A stretch of DNA of 64,000 nucleotides. It comes from Streptomyces sp. MMG1121 (GTDB lineage: Bacteria > Actinomycetota > Actinomycetes > Streptomycetales > Streptomycetaceae). The notes beneath the pieces were generated by a model. That model was not told the origin of the DNA. It saw only the letters and a list, made by a program, of their open reading frames with translations, and did not search any database. A program made the translations under genes and the position numbers. The stretch is from assembly GCF_001280015.1 (NCBI RefSeq), contig NZ_LGDV01000152.1:54488-118487 (forward strand). Reading direction: 5' to 3'. Shown in pieces: positions 49,504 through 58,488 of this stretch (positions within the stretch are counted from its first letter, which is position 1; every line of letters starts with the position of its first letter).

Positions 49504-49730
49504 TCAGGCCACCGGGCGGATCAGGTCGGCGGGTTTCTGCCGGAGTGCGGCTTCTAGCCGGTCGCGGGCCTCGGTCTGGGCAGCGATCCGCTCGTTGAGG
49601 ACCGCCAGCCGTTCCGATGCGACCCGCAGACCCTTGGCCGACGGGGGGCGGCAGTCACATCGCCGTCCAGGCACGGCAGGAACACCCGTACGTCGTCCAG
49701 GGCGAGTCTGGCAGTCAGCAGGGGCCGTCA
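49504..49730 (-). pseudogene. MerR-family regulator tail, frameshifted
   Basis: Minus-strand LLTARLALDDVRVFLPCLDG then DVTA, followed in another frame by ERLAVLNERIAAQTEARDRL and EAAL, is the dimerisation helix region of a MerR regulator. The two parts join if one base is removed from the G-run 49643-49648 (plus strand). The DNA-binding N-terminus is missing. Confidence 0.55.
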
Positions 49731-49866
49731 CCGTTGCTCCTGTCCCTGCTCGCGCAAGGCACGGGCACCCTTGCAGCACCAGTAGCCGTCCATGACCACG
49801 CCCGCGTTGTAGTCCCAGTGCTTCTCCTGGCAGGAGAAGCAGCGGGGGTCGCGGTGGAATGTAGTA

Positions 49867-50985
49867 GTGGTCCCAGTCGCCGCAGGGCTTGAGCCGGCCG
49901 CGGAACCGCCTGAACCAGCGCACCTCGGTCCGCGGGGGCCCCACTTCGCCACCACGTCAGGGACGCGGCTGTCGACCGGCGGGTGCCTCGGCTCGTATGC
50001 CGGGTCATCCAAGGGGTTCTCCTCGAAGATCCTGCCGCCGTGGTGCCGCAAGTCGCCCAAGGTCAGCGAGGTGCTGCCACTGCTCTACCTGCACGGGCTG
50101 TCCTCGGGGGACTTCGTGCCCGCGTTGGGGCAGTTCCTCGGCTCGACGGCCGGCCTGTCGCCGGCCACCGTGACCCGGCTGACCAGGCAGTGGCAGGACG
50201 ACCACGCCGCCTTCCAACAGCGCGACCTCGCCGACAGCGACTACGTGTATGTGTGGGCGGACGGGGTGCACCCCAAGGTCCGGCTCGGACAGGCGCACTC
50301 CTGCGTCCTGGTGCTGATGGGTGTGCGGCTGGACGGCACCAAAGAGCCGATCGCGCTGGCCGAGGGGTTGCGTGAGTCGACCGAGTCGTGGGCCGACCTG
50401 CTGCGCGGCTGCCGCAGGCGCGGCATGCGTGATCCCGAGCTGGTCGTCGGTGACGGCGCGATGGGGCTGTGGAAGGCGCTGGTGGAGGTGTTCCCGGCTG
50501 CCCGGCACCAGCGGTGCTGGGTCCACAAGGCCCGGAATGTCACGAACGCCCTGCCGAAGTCCGCGCAGCCGGGCGCGACGACGGCGATGCGGGAGATCTA
50601 CGACGCCGAGGACCGCGCGCACGCCGAGAAGGCGATCGAGGCGTTCGCGAAGACGTACGGCGCCAAGTTTCCCAAGGCCGTCGGGAAGATCACCGACGAC
50701 GCCGATGAACTGCTGGCGTTCTACGACTTCCCGGCCGAGCACTGGATCCACCTGCGGACCACGAACCCGATTGAGTCGACCTTCTCCACGGTCAAGCTCC
50801 GCACCAAGGTCACCCGCGGCGCCGGAAGCCCGGCCGCAGCCCTCGCGATGGTGTTCAAGCTCGTCGAGTCCGCCCCGGTCCGCTGGCGGGCGATCACCGG
50901 ATCCCACCTGGTGCCCCTGGTTCGCGCGGGCGCCAGGTTCGAGAATGGCATCCTCGTCGAACGTACCGAAACACGGGCCGCGTGA
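49867..50985 (+). CDS. IS256-family (mutator) transposase, N-terminus replaced
   Basis: The family text starts at about 50022 (SSKILPPWCRKSPKVSEVLP) and runs to the end. DDE residues are visible in YVYVWADGVHPKVR (Asp), LVVGDGAMGLWKAL (Asp) and LRTTNPIESTFSTVKLRT (Glu), together with HQRCWVHKARNV (the C-x2-H-type signature). The frame upstream of 50022 is unrelated, so the first part of the protein has been lost. The catalytic core is intact, but activity is doubtful. It lies between a MerR tail and an unknown gene. Confidence 0.85.
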   Translation: MVPVAAGLEPAAEPPEPAHLGPRGPHFATTSGTRLSTGGCLGSYAGSSKGFSSKILPPWCRKSPKVSEVLPLLYLHGLSSGDFVPALGQFLGSTAGLSPATVTRLTRQWQDDHAAFQQRDLADSDYVYVWADGVHPKVRLGQAHSCVLVLMGVRLDGTKEPIALAEGLRESTESWADLLRGCRRRGMRDPELVVGDGAMGLWKALVEVFPAARHQRCWVHKARNVTNALPKSAQPGATTAMREIYDAEDRAHAEKAIEAFAKTYGAKFPKAVGKITDDADELLAFYDFPAEHWIHLRTTNPIESTFSTVKLRTKVTRGAGSPAAALAMVFKLVESAPVRWRAITGSHLVPLVRAGARFENGILVERTETRAA

Positions 50986-51014
50986 GGGCGTGGGGCTGGG
51001 GAGGCAGGAGAACC

Positions 51015-51479
51015 GTGGCGGTCTGTTTCGAGCTCGTGGTGAACTTCGGCGACGACGCCGAGGCGGCACAGGCTGCCGCCCGCATCGACCCCAAGCCATG
51101 GGTGCTTCGCGCGGGCGCCCACCGCGTCCCTCTCCACCGGCCGCTGCTGGCGAAGGTGGGCTCATACATCGAGCTCTCGATCCTGCCCGTGGCCGTCAGT
51201 TGGCATTGTGGCCTGGACGGCAGCCTCCCCAGATTCGAGCTCACCGCAGCAGACCTGACCGAACTGGGACACCAACTCTACGAACTGCTCGCCCAGTTCC
51301 ATGGATATGTCGCCGCCAAAGTCGGCTGGGATCCGGAATCACTCCTGGACCCTGCTGAGCTCAGGTGCGAGTGGTCAGATGAACTGAACGAAGGCAGCAT
51401 CCACGGGCTCGTACTCAGCGAAAAGCTCCATGCGGAACTTGACCTGAGCGCCGACTACGAAGTGTTCCGGCCCGGGTAG
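51015..51479 (+). CDS. Unknown cytoplasmic protein
   Basis: The GTG at 51015 has GGAG with good spacing, so it is preferred to an in-frame GTG at 50982. The 154-aa product (VAVCFELVVNFGDDAEAAQA, VGSYIELSILPVAVSWHCGL, HGYVAAKVGWDPESLLDPAE, ADYEVFRPG) has no signal peptide, membrane helix or known motif. Its complete, stop-free reading with good codon pattern suggests a real gene. No function can be proposed. Confidence 0.65.
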   Translation: MAVCFELVVNFGDDAEAAQAAARIDPKPWVLRAGAHRVPLHRPLLAKVGSYIELSILPVAVSWHCGLDGSLPRFELTAADLTELGHQLYELLAQFHGYVAAKVGWDPESLLDPAELRCEWSDELNEGSIHGLVLSEKLHAELDLSADYEVFRPG

Positions 51480-51589
51480 CGATGGATACCGTATCGCGGG
51501 GAGGAATCGAGCAACTTCACGGCCGACTAACGAGACAAGCTCGGGACCTCACCCTGCCCAAGCCTGCTCATCCACACATCTTGACAATT
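51480..51589. other. Short gap after unknown gene
   Basis: No gene is seen. The sequence leads into the IS110 scrap. Confidence 0.3.
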
Positions 51590-51745
51590 ACTCGCTTGAG
51601 GGTCGACCCGCGCACTCAGGACTACTACGCGCCGGATCAAAGAGGGTAAGACCCGTCGCGAAATCGTCCGTTGCCTCAAGCGCTATGCGGCCCGGGAGGT
51701 CTTCCACCTGGTCAGACCGCCACAGTCAGGACCCCGCTCATAGGG
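51590..51745 (+). pseudogene. IS110 transposase C-terminal scrap, copy 1
   Basis: VDPRTQDYYA and, one frame away, RIKEGKTRREIVRCLKRYAA then REVFHLV match the conserved end of IS110 transposases (...CLKRY.AREVF...). A nearly identical stretch occurs at 52.95-53.04 kb in the same direction, on the other side of the oxidoreductase gene. Confidence 0.65.
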
Positions 51746-51904
51746 GCTGTGTGACACCTGACTGCACGACGAAGCCCCGCCGGTCTGCCGTGCGGCGATC
51801 GTGGACCGGAGGCAACTGGCGCACAGATTTCACCTACCGGCCCAGGCAACGCAGCGGTGGGGACCACCGCACCTGAGGCGCACACCGATCCCTATGCTGA
51901 CGGC

Positions 51905-52891
51905 ATGATCGATGTGCCGATTTCAGCGCTGGAAGTCGCGGTGGTCGAATCAGGGACCTGTGGCGTGGACACCCTGCGTGACACCGCCACCTTCGCTTGC
52001 AGGCTCGAACTGCTGGGGTATCACCGGATCTGGTATGCCGAGCACCACCATTCGCCCGCGATCGGCGCGTTTCCACCGGTGGTGCTGATCGCTCATGCGG
52101 CGGCCTCGACCTCAGCCATCCGGCTCGGGTCGGGCGGAGTGCTGGCGCCCAACCATGCGCCCATCACGCTGGCAGAGCAGTTCGGAACACTGGCCGCGTT
52201 GCACCCGGACCGCATCGACCTGGGTATCGGCCGCGGCCCTGGCACCTTCGACGAGGCCACCGCGCGGGAATTGCGCCGCGGAGCCGGACCGGCGACGGAC
52301 GCGCAGTACCACGACGACGTCGCTGCGATCCTGTCCTTTCTGGTCGACGAAGTGGCGCTCGGCCCGCTGCCGGAGCCATGGCTGCTGTGCTCCAGTACCG
52401 CAGGTGCCGCCCTCGCCGCGCGACTCGGCCTGCCGATCGCCGTCGCACACCACATCCGGCCCGACAACACCTTCACGGTGCTGGAGCGCTACCGTGCGGC
52501 GTTCATCTCGTCCCGCTGGTGCGAGCAGCCCCGGGTTGTGGTGTGCGTGGAGGCGATATGCGCTGAGACGGAGCAGGAAGCGGCGTGGCGAGCCGGGCCC
52601 ATGGACGTCGTCAAGGCCGGGCTGCTCAAAGGTCTGAGCGAGATTCCCTTCCCCACGCCCGCGGATGCCGCCGCCCATCCTTTCACGGCGGAGGAACGGC
52701 AAGCGCTTGCCGGTTTCCGTGCACAGCAGGCGTGCGGGTCGCCCGAGGCCGTCGTGCGCCGGCTCGCGCAACTGGCCGCCGATACCGGAGCAGACGAACT
52801 CATGCTGACCACACCTGTCTACGACCTCGACGCCCGTGTGCGCTCCTACGACCTCATCAAGAAGCACTGCGAGGCCACGAAAGCACTGTGA
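51905..52891 (+). CDS. LLM (luciferase-like) flavin-dependent oxidoreductase
   Basis: This is a bacterial-luciferase-family monooxygenase or F420/FMN enzyme. The text MIDVPISALEVAVVESGTC, YHRIWYAEHHHSPAIGAFPP, IRLGSGGVLAPNHAPITLAE and RIDLGIGRGPGTFDEATARE is the typical TIM-barrel start with the AEHH flavin-site motif. It ends ADELMLTTPVYDLDARVRSY. At 328 aa it is complete. The ATG has no ribosome site. A TATGCT hexamer (51893-51898) lies 6 bp upstream, so a leaderless message is possible. An in-frame start at 51857 is the alternative. The substrate is unknown. IS110 tail scraps flank the gene. Confidence 0.9.
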   Translation: MIDVPISALEVAVVESGTCGVDTLRDTATFACRLELLGYHRIWYAEHHHSPAIGAFPPVVLIAHAAASTSAIRLGSGGVLAPNHAPITLAEQFGTLAALHPDRIDLGIGRGPGTFDEATARELRRGAGPATDAQYHDDVAAILSFLVDEVALGPLPEPWLLCSSTAGAALAARLGLPIAVAHHIRPDNTFTVLERYRAAFISSRWCEQPRVVVCVEAICAETEQEAAWRAGPMDVVKAGLLKGLSEIPFPTPADAAAHPFTAEERQALAGFRAQQACGSPEAVVRRLAQLAADTGADELMLTTPVYDLDARVRSYDLIKKHCEATKAL

Positions 52892-52944
52892 CAACCGCGC
52901 AGCACCGAACCTTCTGTCCTGGCCCGCCCACCTGGGCTGCCGCG

Positions 52945-53066
52945 CGCCGCATCAGGGAGGGCGAGAACCGACCCGACGCGAGATCGTCCCACCCCTCAAG
53001 CGCTGTGCGGCCCGGGGGGTCTTCCACCTGGTCGGACACACGCCGCCGTTGGCTCCGCCAGCGTAG
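52945..53066 (+). pseudogene. IS110 transposase C-terminal scrap, copy 2
   Basis: The DNA reads almost like copy 1 (CAAGCGCTGTGCGGCC against CAAGCGCTATGCGGCC) and gives REIVPPLKRCAARGVFHLVG. It keeps the family pattern, with more damage than copy 1. The two lie in direct orientation about 1.3 kb apart. Confidence 0.6.
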
Positions 53067-53362
53067 ACGCGGGAAGTGTTTGGCCCGGCCGGCCCGGCCG
53101 CCATCCCGGTGATGCGCCCGGAAGGGGAGTCGGGACGTCGGCGGCGGAAGCTACGACAGCGGGCCGCTGGCCCGTTGAGCTGTGTTACCCGAACCTCTGA
53201 GTTCGCTCTGAGGCTGATGAGGCAGTCTTGAACGACAGAGGAACGATCACCTAACGTCTCCCGGCGCAAGGCACGTTCCAACGTGGTGACACCAACGAGC
53301 CGCCTGGCCAGCGGCGTTGCACAGCCCTCCCGCAAGTCCACCCGACAGAGAAGGGCACCACC
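53067..53362. other. Promoter region of the EXORDIUM-like gene
   Basis: No gene is seen. The DNA becomes less GC-rich near 53170-53250, so the promoter probably lies there. Confidence 0.35.
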
Positions 53363-54337
53363 GTGCTTCGTTCTGTACTTGCCGCCGGCTGCGCCACCGC
53401 GCTCGCCGTCGTCGGTCTCGCCGCCGCCGCACCCGCCGGGGCCAGCGAAATCGCCCCGCACCACCAGATGAAGACCCACGGCGCACAGGCCGCAACTGCC
53501 ACGGCCGGCAACCTCTCCTACGGCGGCGGCAACGTCGTCACCAACCCGCAGATCTACGTCGTCTACTGGGGAAACCAGTGGGGCACCGGCTCCACGGTCA
53601 CCAACGACCCCTCGGGCGAGGCCGCGCTGCAGCTGAACTTCTTCCAGCACGCCTACGGCAGCGGTGACAGTTGGTCCAACTCGCAGACCCAGTACTGCCA
53701 GGGCGTGGCCGTCGGCACCACCCAGTGCAACGGCGCCGGCACGGCGGTGGGCCACCCGGCCTCCAACCCCGTGGGCGGCACCTGGCTCGACAGCTCGTCC
53801 AAGGTCGCCAACAGACCGAGCAACGCCGCAATAGCCGCCGAGGCGGTCAAGGCCGCCGCTCACTTCGGCGTCTCCGGCGACAACGCCGAGGTCATCGTGG
53901 ACCTGCCGCAGGGCGTTGCGCCCAGCGGCTTCAAGACGCAGTACTGCGCTTGGCATGACCACACCACCACCGGCTCAGGGGCCGACCTGCCCTACACCAA
54001 CATGCCGTACATCACGGATGCCGGTACGGGGTGCGGTGCCAACTTCGTCTCCACGGGCTCGTCCGGAGTCAACGGCACCACCGAGGGCATCACCATCGTC
54101 GGCGGCCACGAGTACGCCGAGACCCTCACCGACCCGGCACCCAGCAGCGGCTGGACGGACAGCACCGGCTACGAGACCGGCGACAAGTGCGCCTGGATCT
54201 CCAGCGGCCAGGGCGCGTCCACCATCGCCAGCCTGAACGGCGCGAACTTCGCCGTGCAGTCGCTGTGGAGCAACAACTTCAACGGTGGCGCGGGCGGTTG
54301 CGTCGTCTCCTACACCAGCGCGAGCAACCAGCACTGA
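53363..54337 (+). CDS. Secreted EXORDIUM/PHI-1-like protein, possible metallopeptidase fold
   Basis: The GTG start gives a clean signal peptide (MLRSVLAAGCATALAVVGLA...). The mature protein contains NPQIYVVYWGNQWGTGS near its start, and later GGHEYAETLTDPAPSSGW then DKCAWISS. The HE-x2-E-x3-DP pattern followed by a D-K-C-A-W segment is shared with plant phosphate-induced EXORDIUM proteins, and such bacterial proteins are often annotated as secreted proteases. Whether it binds metal or cuts peptides is not known. Cysteines probably form disulfides. It is monocistronic, with a long hairpin after the stop. Confidence 0.82.
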   Translation: MLRSVLAAGCATALAVVGLAAAAPAGASEIAPHHQMKTHGAQAATATAGNLSYGGGNVVTNPQIYVVYWGNQWGTGSTVTNDPSGEAALQLNFFQHAYGSGDSWSNSQTQYCQGVAVGTTQCNGAGTAVGHPASNPVGGTWLDSSSKVANRPSNAAIAAEAVKAAAHFGVSGDNAEVIVDLPQGVAPSGFKTQYCAWHDHTTTGSGADLPYTNMPYITDAGTGCGANFVSTGSSGVNGTTEGITIVGGHEYAETLTDPAPSSGWTDSTGYETGDKCAWISSGQGASTIASLNGANFAVQSLWSNNFNGGAGGCVVSYTSASNQH

Positions 54338-54351
54338 CACCGCCGCCGAAT

Positions 54352-54398
54352 CCGGAGGCCGAGACCGTAGCCATCACCGGTGCGGTCTCGGCCTCCGG
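54352..54398 (+). terminator. Long perfect hairpin
   Basis: CGGAGGCCGAGACCG (54353-54367) pairs with CGGTCTCGGCCTCCG (54383-54397), plus one outer C-G pair, around a 15-base loop. It lies 14 bp after the EXORDIUM-like stop. Confidence 0.9.
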
Positions 54399-54419
54399 CC
54401 TCATCCGAGGAGCACGATC

Positions 54420-54854
54420 GTGAACCGAGCCCTGCCCGCCCTGACTCTCGTGGTCACCGCTCTGCTGTCCGCCTGCACCGCCGGCATACACGCCGTGGCG
54501 GCGCCCCCGGCACACACCTCGACCGCGTCGACTCATCCAGCCTGCGCGAAGCTGCCGGACGACGTGCTGCCACACTCAGCTGGGCAACTGACCCAGCAGC
54601 ACAGTGGCGTGTACTGCCTGCCACACGGTCAGCGGGTGGACGTCTTCCTGACCGCAGGGAAGAGCGGCCGGTGGCAACCAGTCCACGCAAGCGGGAACGG
54701 CGTGCTGGCGCCCGCGAACACGGGCGTGATGACCGCGCCGGTCGGCGTCACCCCCGCGATGTTCATGGGTGCCACGGACGGCACGGCAGTGCTGACCAGC
54801 ACGACCCCGTCAGGACACAGGTGGAAGGTCACGATCGAGGTCACAGGCCACTAG
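54420..54854 (+). CDS. Small secreted lipoprotein of unknown function
   Basis: The GTG has GAGGAG 8 bases upstream. The lipobox VVTALLSAC lies at residues 11-19. The 144-aa protein has a Thr/Ala-rich spacer and then a compact domain (YCLPHGQRVDVFLTAGKSGR, PANTGVMTAPVGVTPAMFMG, HRWKVTIEVTG) that looks like a small beta-sandwich. No family is recognised. It begins just after the hairpin of the previous gene and ends shortly before an IS3 element. Confidence 0.75.
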   Translation: MNRALPALTLVVTALLSACTAGIHAVAAPPAHTSTASTHPACAKLPDDVLPHSAGQLTQQHSGVYCLPHGQRVDVFLTAGKSGRWQPVHASGNGVLAPANTGVMTAPVGVTPAMFMGATDGTAVLTSTTPSGHRWKVTIEVTGH

Positions 54855-54966
54855 CTTGATTCTGAGGGTTGGGACTGCTGCACGGATAATTGACACTGAC
54901 CTGCCCCACCTCTCAGGTTCCAGTTCTGGTGGCTAACTGACAGCCCTTCACGGAAGGCTGGCAGTC

Positions 54967-55263
54967 ATGCCTCGTCCCTATCCTCCGGAGTTCCGGGCAC
55001 GCGCCATCGCGCTGATCCGCGCCGGCAAGCAGGCCAAACAGACAGCGGTGGAGTTCGGCATCCATCCCGTCACGTTGTCGAAGTGGTTGCGGCAAGACGA
55101 CATCGACAACGGGCGGCGACCGGGAACGCCGTCGAGCGAGTCCGCTGAGTTGCGGGCCGCTCGCCGGCGGATCCATGAGCTGGAAACCGAGCTGGCGATC
55201 GTCCGGCAGACGGCGAAGTTCCTCGGCGAGGACAAGCCGGCCCCAAGAGGCTCTACCCGGTGA
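54967..55263 (+). CDS. IS3-family transposase OrfA
   Basis: The 98-aa DNA-binding subunit contains PRPYPPEFRARAIALIRAGK, a helix-turn-helix (AVEFGIHPVTLSKWLRQ) and a leucine-zipper-like end (RRRIHELETELAIVRQTAKF). OrfB overlaps its end by 4 bp. IS3 elements normally fuse the two by a -1 ribosomal frameshift. Confidence 0.88.
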   Translation: MPRPYPPEFRARAIALIRAGKQAKQTAVEFGIHPVTLSKWLRQDDIDNGRRPGTPSSESAELRAARRRIHELETELAIVRQTAKFLGEDKPAPRGSTR

Positions 55264-55820
55264 TCGACCGACTCGTCGATGCCGGGGCACCGGTCAACAG
55301 GTGCTGCCGGATCCTTGGCGTCGCCCGGCAGAACTACTACAAGCACAAGCGCACACCGACCACTCCACGGCAGCTACGGCGGGACTGGCTGACCGGGCTG
55401 ATCCGCGAGGTTCACGTCGCTTCCCGCGGCACTTACGGCTACCGCCGCATCCACGCCGAGCTCACCCTGGGCATGGGCATCCGGGTCTGCACCAGGACCG
55501 TGTCGGTGCTGATGACACAGGCCGGGATCCACGGCCTGCCCGGACCGGTGCGCATCAAGCGGCTGCGTGGCATCGTCACCGCCGAGGACCTGGTCAATCG
55601 CAAGTTCCATCGGTTGCGTCCCGACGGGCTGTGGGTCACCGACATCACGCAGCACCGCACCAGGGAAGGGTGGGTGTACTGCGCGGCGGTCCTGGACGCG
55701 TTCAGCCGCAGGATCGTGGGCTGGTCCATCGACTCACGGCAGGACTCCACCCTCGTGGTCAACGCGCTGGACATGGCCATCGGCCAGCGCACGTACACCA
55801 TCGACGTACCGTGTACATGA
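55260..55820 (+). pseudogene. IS3-family transposase OrfB, truncated
   Basis: The catalytic subunit reads VNRCCRILGVARQNYYKHKR, SRGTYGYRRIHAELTLGMGI, LWVTDITQHR (first Asp) and AVLDAFSRRIVGWSIDSRQD (second Asp). It ends at YTIDVPCT before the third acidic residue of the DDE triad. About 100 residues are missing, so this copy cannot transpose alone. Beyond it lies a damaged recombinase gene. Confidence 0.85.
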
Positions 55821-56059
55821 CCTGACGATCTCGTTGAGGAATCACCCCCACCCAGCGCAGAGGTGTTCGGGCCGGGTGCGCGGGTGCCCGCCATGACGGA
55901 CGGCCCGGGGGAGCCCAGAGACCGGCAGGGTGGGGCGGTGACCGAGTCGTCGGCCGCGAGCCCGTCGAGATCAACTGCACCGACCCCGATGCCTTCCGGC
56001 TGTGGTGCCGCACCGCCCGCCCCGCCTCGCGCGCCGGCACCGTCAATCTCCTGGGCCTT
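55821..56059. other. Joint holding the lost start of the recombinase gene
   Basis: From about 55930 the recombinase frame is readable (DRVVGREPVEINCTDPDAFR then LWCRTARPASRAG) without a start codon. Before that the frame has no likeness to the family, so an insertion or deletion joint lies near 55820-55930. Confidence 0.55.
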
Positions 56060-57919
56060 GTGCCGCTGGTCCAGGCCGAGATCCGCTTCGGGCTGCTGGC
56101 CCATGCCCAGAAGGCCCAGCGCACGGCCTGGCCGCTGTGGCACATCCAGGCGGTGGCGAACCTGGCTCGCCTGCGCGGCGTGAACTCTGTGCTCGACCTG
56201 CTATCCGACCCGGCGGCGCTCGCCGAGCATGAGCGGCGGATTCTCAAGGAGACCGCCCCCGAGCTGCGGATCGTCTACGTCACTGAGCAGGAGGCCAAGG
56301 AGGCTGGCTTCCTGGAGACCGTGCACTACGGCATCCGCTACAAACGCCGCTCCAGCCACTTCGACTTCACCGACGTGCCGCAGCGGTGGCTGCGTGATCT
56401 TCTCTGGGACCGTGTGGCTCGCCGCCTGCGCTCTCCGCAGGCCCCGCGAAGCCCGCAGCACATCGAGAACGGGCGCAAGGCGTGCGTTGAGCTCGGCGTG
56501 TTCTTGACCGCGGTCGCGCCCGGCGGCGGCCACGAGCCGACTGCGCTCACCGCGGATCACATGCAGCGCTTCGTGGCCGATCACAACAAGCGGGCGCGTG
56601 AGGGCCTGCCGTCGCTGGCGATCAGCCGGGATGGACGGCCGATGAAGGTCACCGGCTACACCCGCCGCAATGTCTTCAACGAGGCCCGGTCGATCCTGCG
56701 TGACGCCCTCGAGAGCGGGAACGCCGAACGCATCGGGCTGCCCCGGGAGTTCATCATCGCCCTGCCGACCGCTCAACGGGCCGACCGCACCCGCAACCCG
56801 TTCCCCGACCCGGTGGCCCGGGCCCTGGCCGACGAGTCGAACCTGGAGCTGCTGGATGACCGCCTCGACCCGAACGACATGGGCTATCGCGACATCTGGG
56901 AGGCCCTGGTGTTCACCGGCCGCCGGGCCTCGGAGATCACCGAACTGTTGCTGGAGTGCACCTCGATCCACCGCAAGGTCCCCTTCCTCTGGCACGACCA
57001 GACGAAGGTGGGCAACCTCGACGAGGCCATCCGCGTCCCGCAACGCCTCTACGAGCGGCTGGAGTTGCGCAAACAGCGCACCGTCGAACGCTTCGAGGAC
57101 CTCTACGGCCGCAGCCCCGGCCCGAAGGAACGCAAGGGCCTCGCCGTGTTCCCCTCGCCGCACAAGAATCCGGACGGCACGGTCGCGATCACCTACAGCA
57201 TCTTCGGTGACGCCTTCCGGGACTGGCTGGAGGCGCTGGACATCGGCGCCTGGGTGCCACACCAGGGCCGCCACACGCTCGCCACGAACCTGCTGAAGAA
57301 CGGTGCTGGCCTGCACCACATCAAGCAGTACCTCGGCCAGATCTCCGTACGGATGGCCGAGCACTACGCGAAGGTCGCCTCCTCGGAGGTCGACGACGCA
57401 CTCGAGCGGGTCTGGGTCAGCGGACCGGGCTCCGCGGAGCCCGGCCTGCTGCTCGCCTCGCCGTCCAAGCACATGACCCGGGCCGAGGCCCAGGCCATGG
57501 CGATCGACCTCGCGCGCCGCAGCACCCCGGCCGAGGGTGGATTCTGCACCTACCAGCCCGTGGTGCGCGGGGACGCGTGCCCGTGGGACCTGGACTGCCA
57601 CAACTGCGACAGGTTCGTGATGTCCGGCGCCGACCTCCTGTACTGGCGCCGAAAGGCCGAGCAGTGGGCCTCGCTGGCCGAACGCGCCCCGGACGACCGG
57701 ACCGCCGACTACCTCCACAGCGTCTTCGAGCCCACTGCTCGCGCCATCGGCGGCCTGGAGAAGGCGCTGGCCGGCCTCGGCATGCTGGAGGACGCGCTCG
57801 CCCTGGACCTGCGCCGGCCCCAGGACTACTTCGACCGCATGTGGACGCTCGCCTTCAAGGCCAGTGACCTCGCCGCGATCGACCCCGACGGCACCGACTC
57901 GTACGAGGAAACCGCATGA
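56060..57919 (+). CDS. Tn554-type site-specific recombinase (tyrosine integrase), N-terminus damaged
   Basis: This is a DNA strand-exchange enzyme of a Tn554-like transposon. The catalytic part shows ALVFTGRRASEITELLL (first Arg), a Lys-containing beta-hairpin region, WVPHQGRHTLATNLLKNG (H-x-G-R-H box), and GQISVRMAEHYAKV, with the nucleophile Tyr in EHY. A C-terminal part contains CPWDLDCHNCDRF, a Cys cluster seen in these transposon integrases. The GTG given is only the first possible start. Homology reaches back to about 55930, so the gene was cut, probably by the IS3 event. Its stop overlaps the next start (ATGA). Confidence 0.82.
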   Translation: MPLVQAEIRFGLLAHAQKAQRTAWPLWHIQAVANLARLRGVNSVLDLLSDPAALAEHERRILKETAPELRIVYVTEQEAKEAGFLETVHYGIRYKRRSSHFDFTDVPQRWLRDLLWDRVARRLRSPQAPRSPQHIENGRKACVELGVFLTAVAPGGGHEPTALTADHMQRFVADHNKRAREGLPSLAISRDGRPMKVTGYTRRNVFNEARSILRDALESGNAERIGLPREFIIALPTAQRADRTRNPFPDPVARALADESNLELLDDRLDPNDMGYRDIWEALVFTGRRASEITELLLECTSIHRKVPFLWHDQTKVGNLDEAIRVPQRLYERLELRKQRTVERFEDLYGRSPGPKERKGLAVFPSPHKNPDGTVAITYSIFGDAFRDWLEALDIGAWVPHQGRHTLATNLLKNGAGLHHIKQYLGQISVRMAEHYAKVASSEVDDALERVWVSGPGSAEPGLLLASPSKHMTRAEAQAMAIDLARRSTPAEGGFCTYQPVVRGDACPWDLDCHNCDRFVMSGADLLYWRRKAEQWASLAERAPDDRTADYLHSVFEPTARAIGGLEKALAGLGMLEDALALDLRRPQDYFDRMWTLAFKASDLAAIDPDGTDSYEETA

Positions 57920-58488
57920 CCGCCTCATCGCACCGCACCGCCCAGGCTCTGCGGGCCCGCAGCCAGAAGACCGAAGCCAGCTTCGTGCGCATCAAGAGCG
58001 TCGTCGACCAGCTCGCCAAGAGCGGCGGCCCGATCACCGTGGCCGCGGTCGCCCGGCGAGCGGACGTCTCGCGCACCTTCCTCTACGAACACACCGAGGC
58101 CCGCACCATCGTCGCTGAGGCCATCCGCCGGGCCCGTGGACTGCGAGCACAGACCGATCAAGCCCAGTGCGAGGCGGTTGAGGCGTCCTGGCGGGAGCGG
58201 GCGCTCAACACCGAGGAGGCCCTGAAGAACACCAACGTGGAGGTCGTCAATCAGCGAGAACGCATTGCGGAACTCCTCGGCCAGATTGCTGCCCTGCAGG
58301 GCGAATGGACCGACGCCGACGTCGTGGGCATCACCAGCGCCAACGTCGCCCTGCAACGCGAGGTCAGGGCGCTGACAGCCGAACGTGACCGCCTCACTAG
58401 ACGTCTCGCTGCCGCCCGAGACAACGCGCGATTCGCCGACAAGCGCATCGCCGCGCTCGAAGCGCAGATCACCGCCCCACCCACATGA
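57916..58488 (+). CDS. TnpC-like accessory protein of a Tn554-type transposon
   Basis: The 190-aa product starts with a short helix-turn-helix-like part (GPITVAAVARRADVSRTFLY) and continues as a long coiled coil (VEVVNQRERIAELLGQIAAL, LQREVRALTAERDRLTRRLA). This is the layout of the third protein of Tn554-like elements, which guides orientation and frequency of transposition. It overlaps the recombinase gene by 4 bp. The gene appears intact. Confidence 0.8.
   Translation: MTASSHRTAQALRARSQKTEASFVRIKSVVDQLAKSGGPITVAAVARRADVSRTFLYEHTEARTIVAEAIRRARGLRAQTDQAQCEAVEASWRERALNTEEALKNTNVEVVNQRERIAELLGQIAALQGEWTDADVVGITSANVALQREVRALTAERDRLTRRLAAARDNARFADKRIAALEAQITAPPT

Noticed and set aside
51893..51904. 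A proven leaderless promoter for the LLM gene
   Set aside because: TATGCT fits a -10 element, but the -35 region is poor and an earlier in-frame start exists. It is kept only as a remark.
55439..57928. Long minus-strand frames opposite the recombinase
   Set aside because: They show low-complexity Val/Gly/Arg text typical of antisense in GC-rich DNA, while the plus strand has clear integrase motifs.
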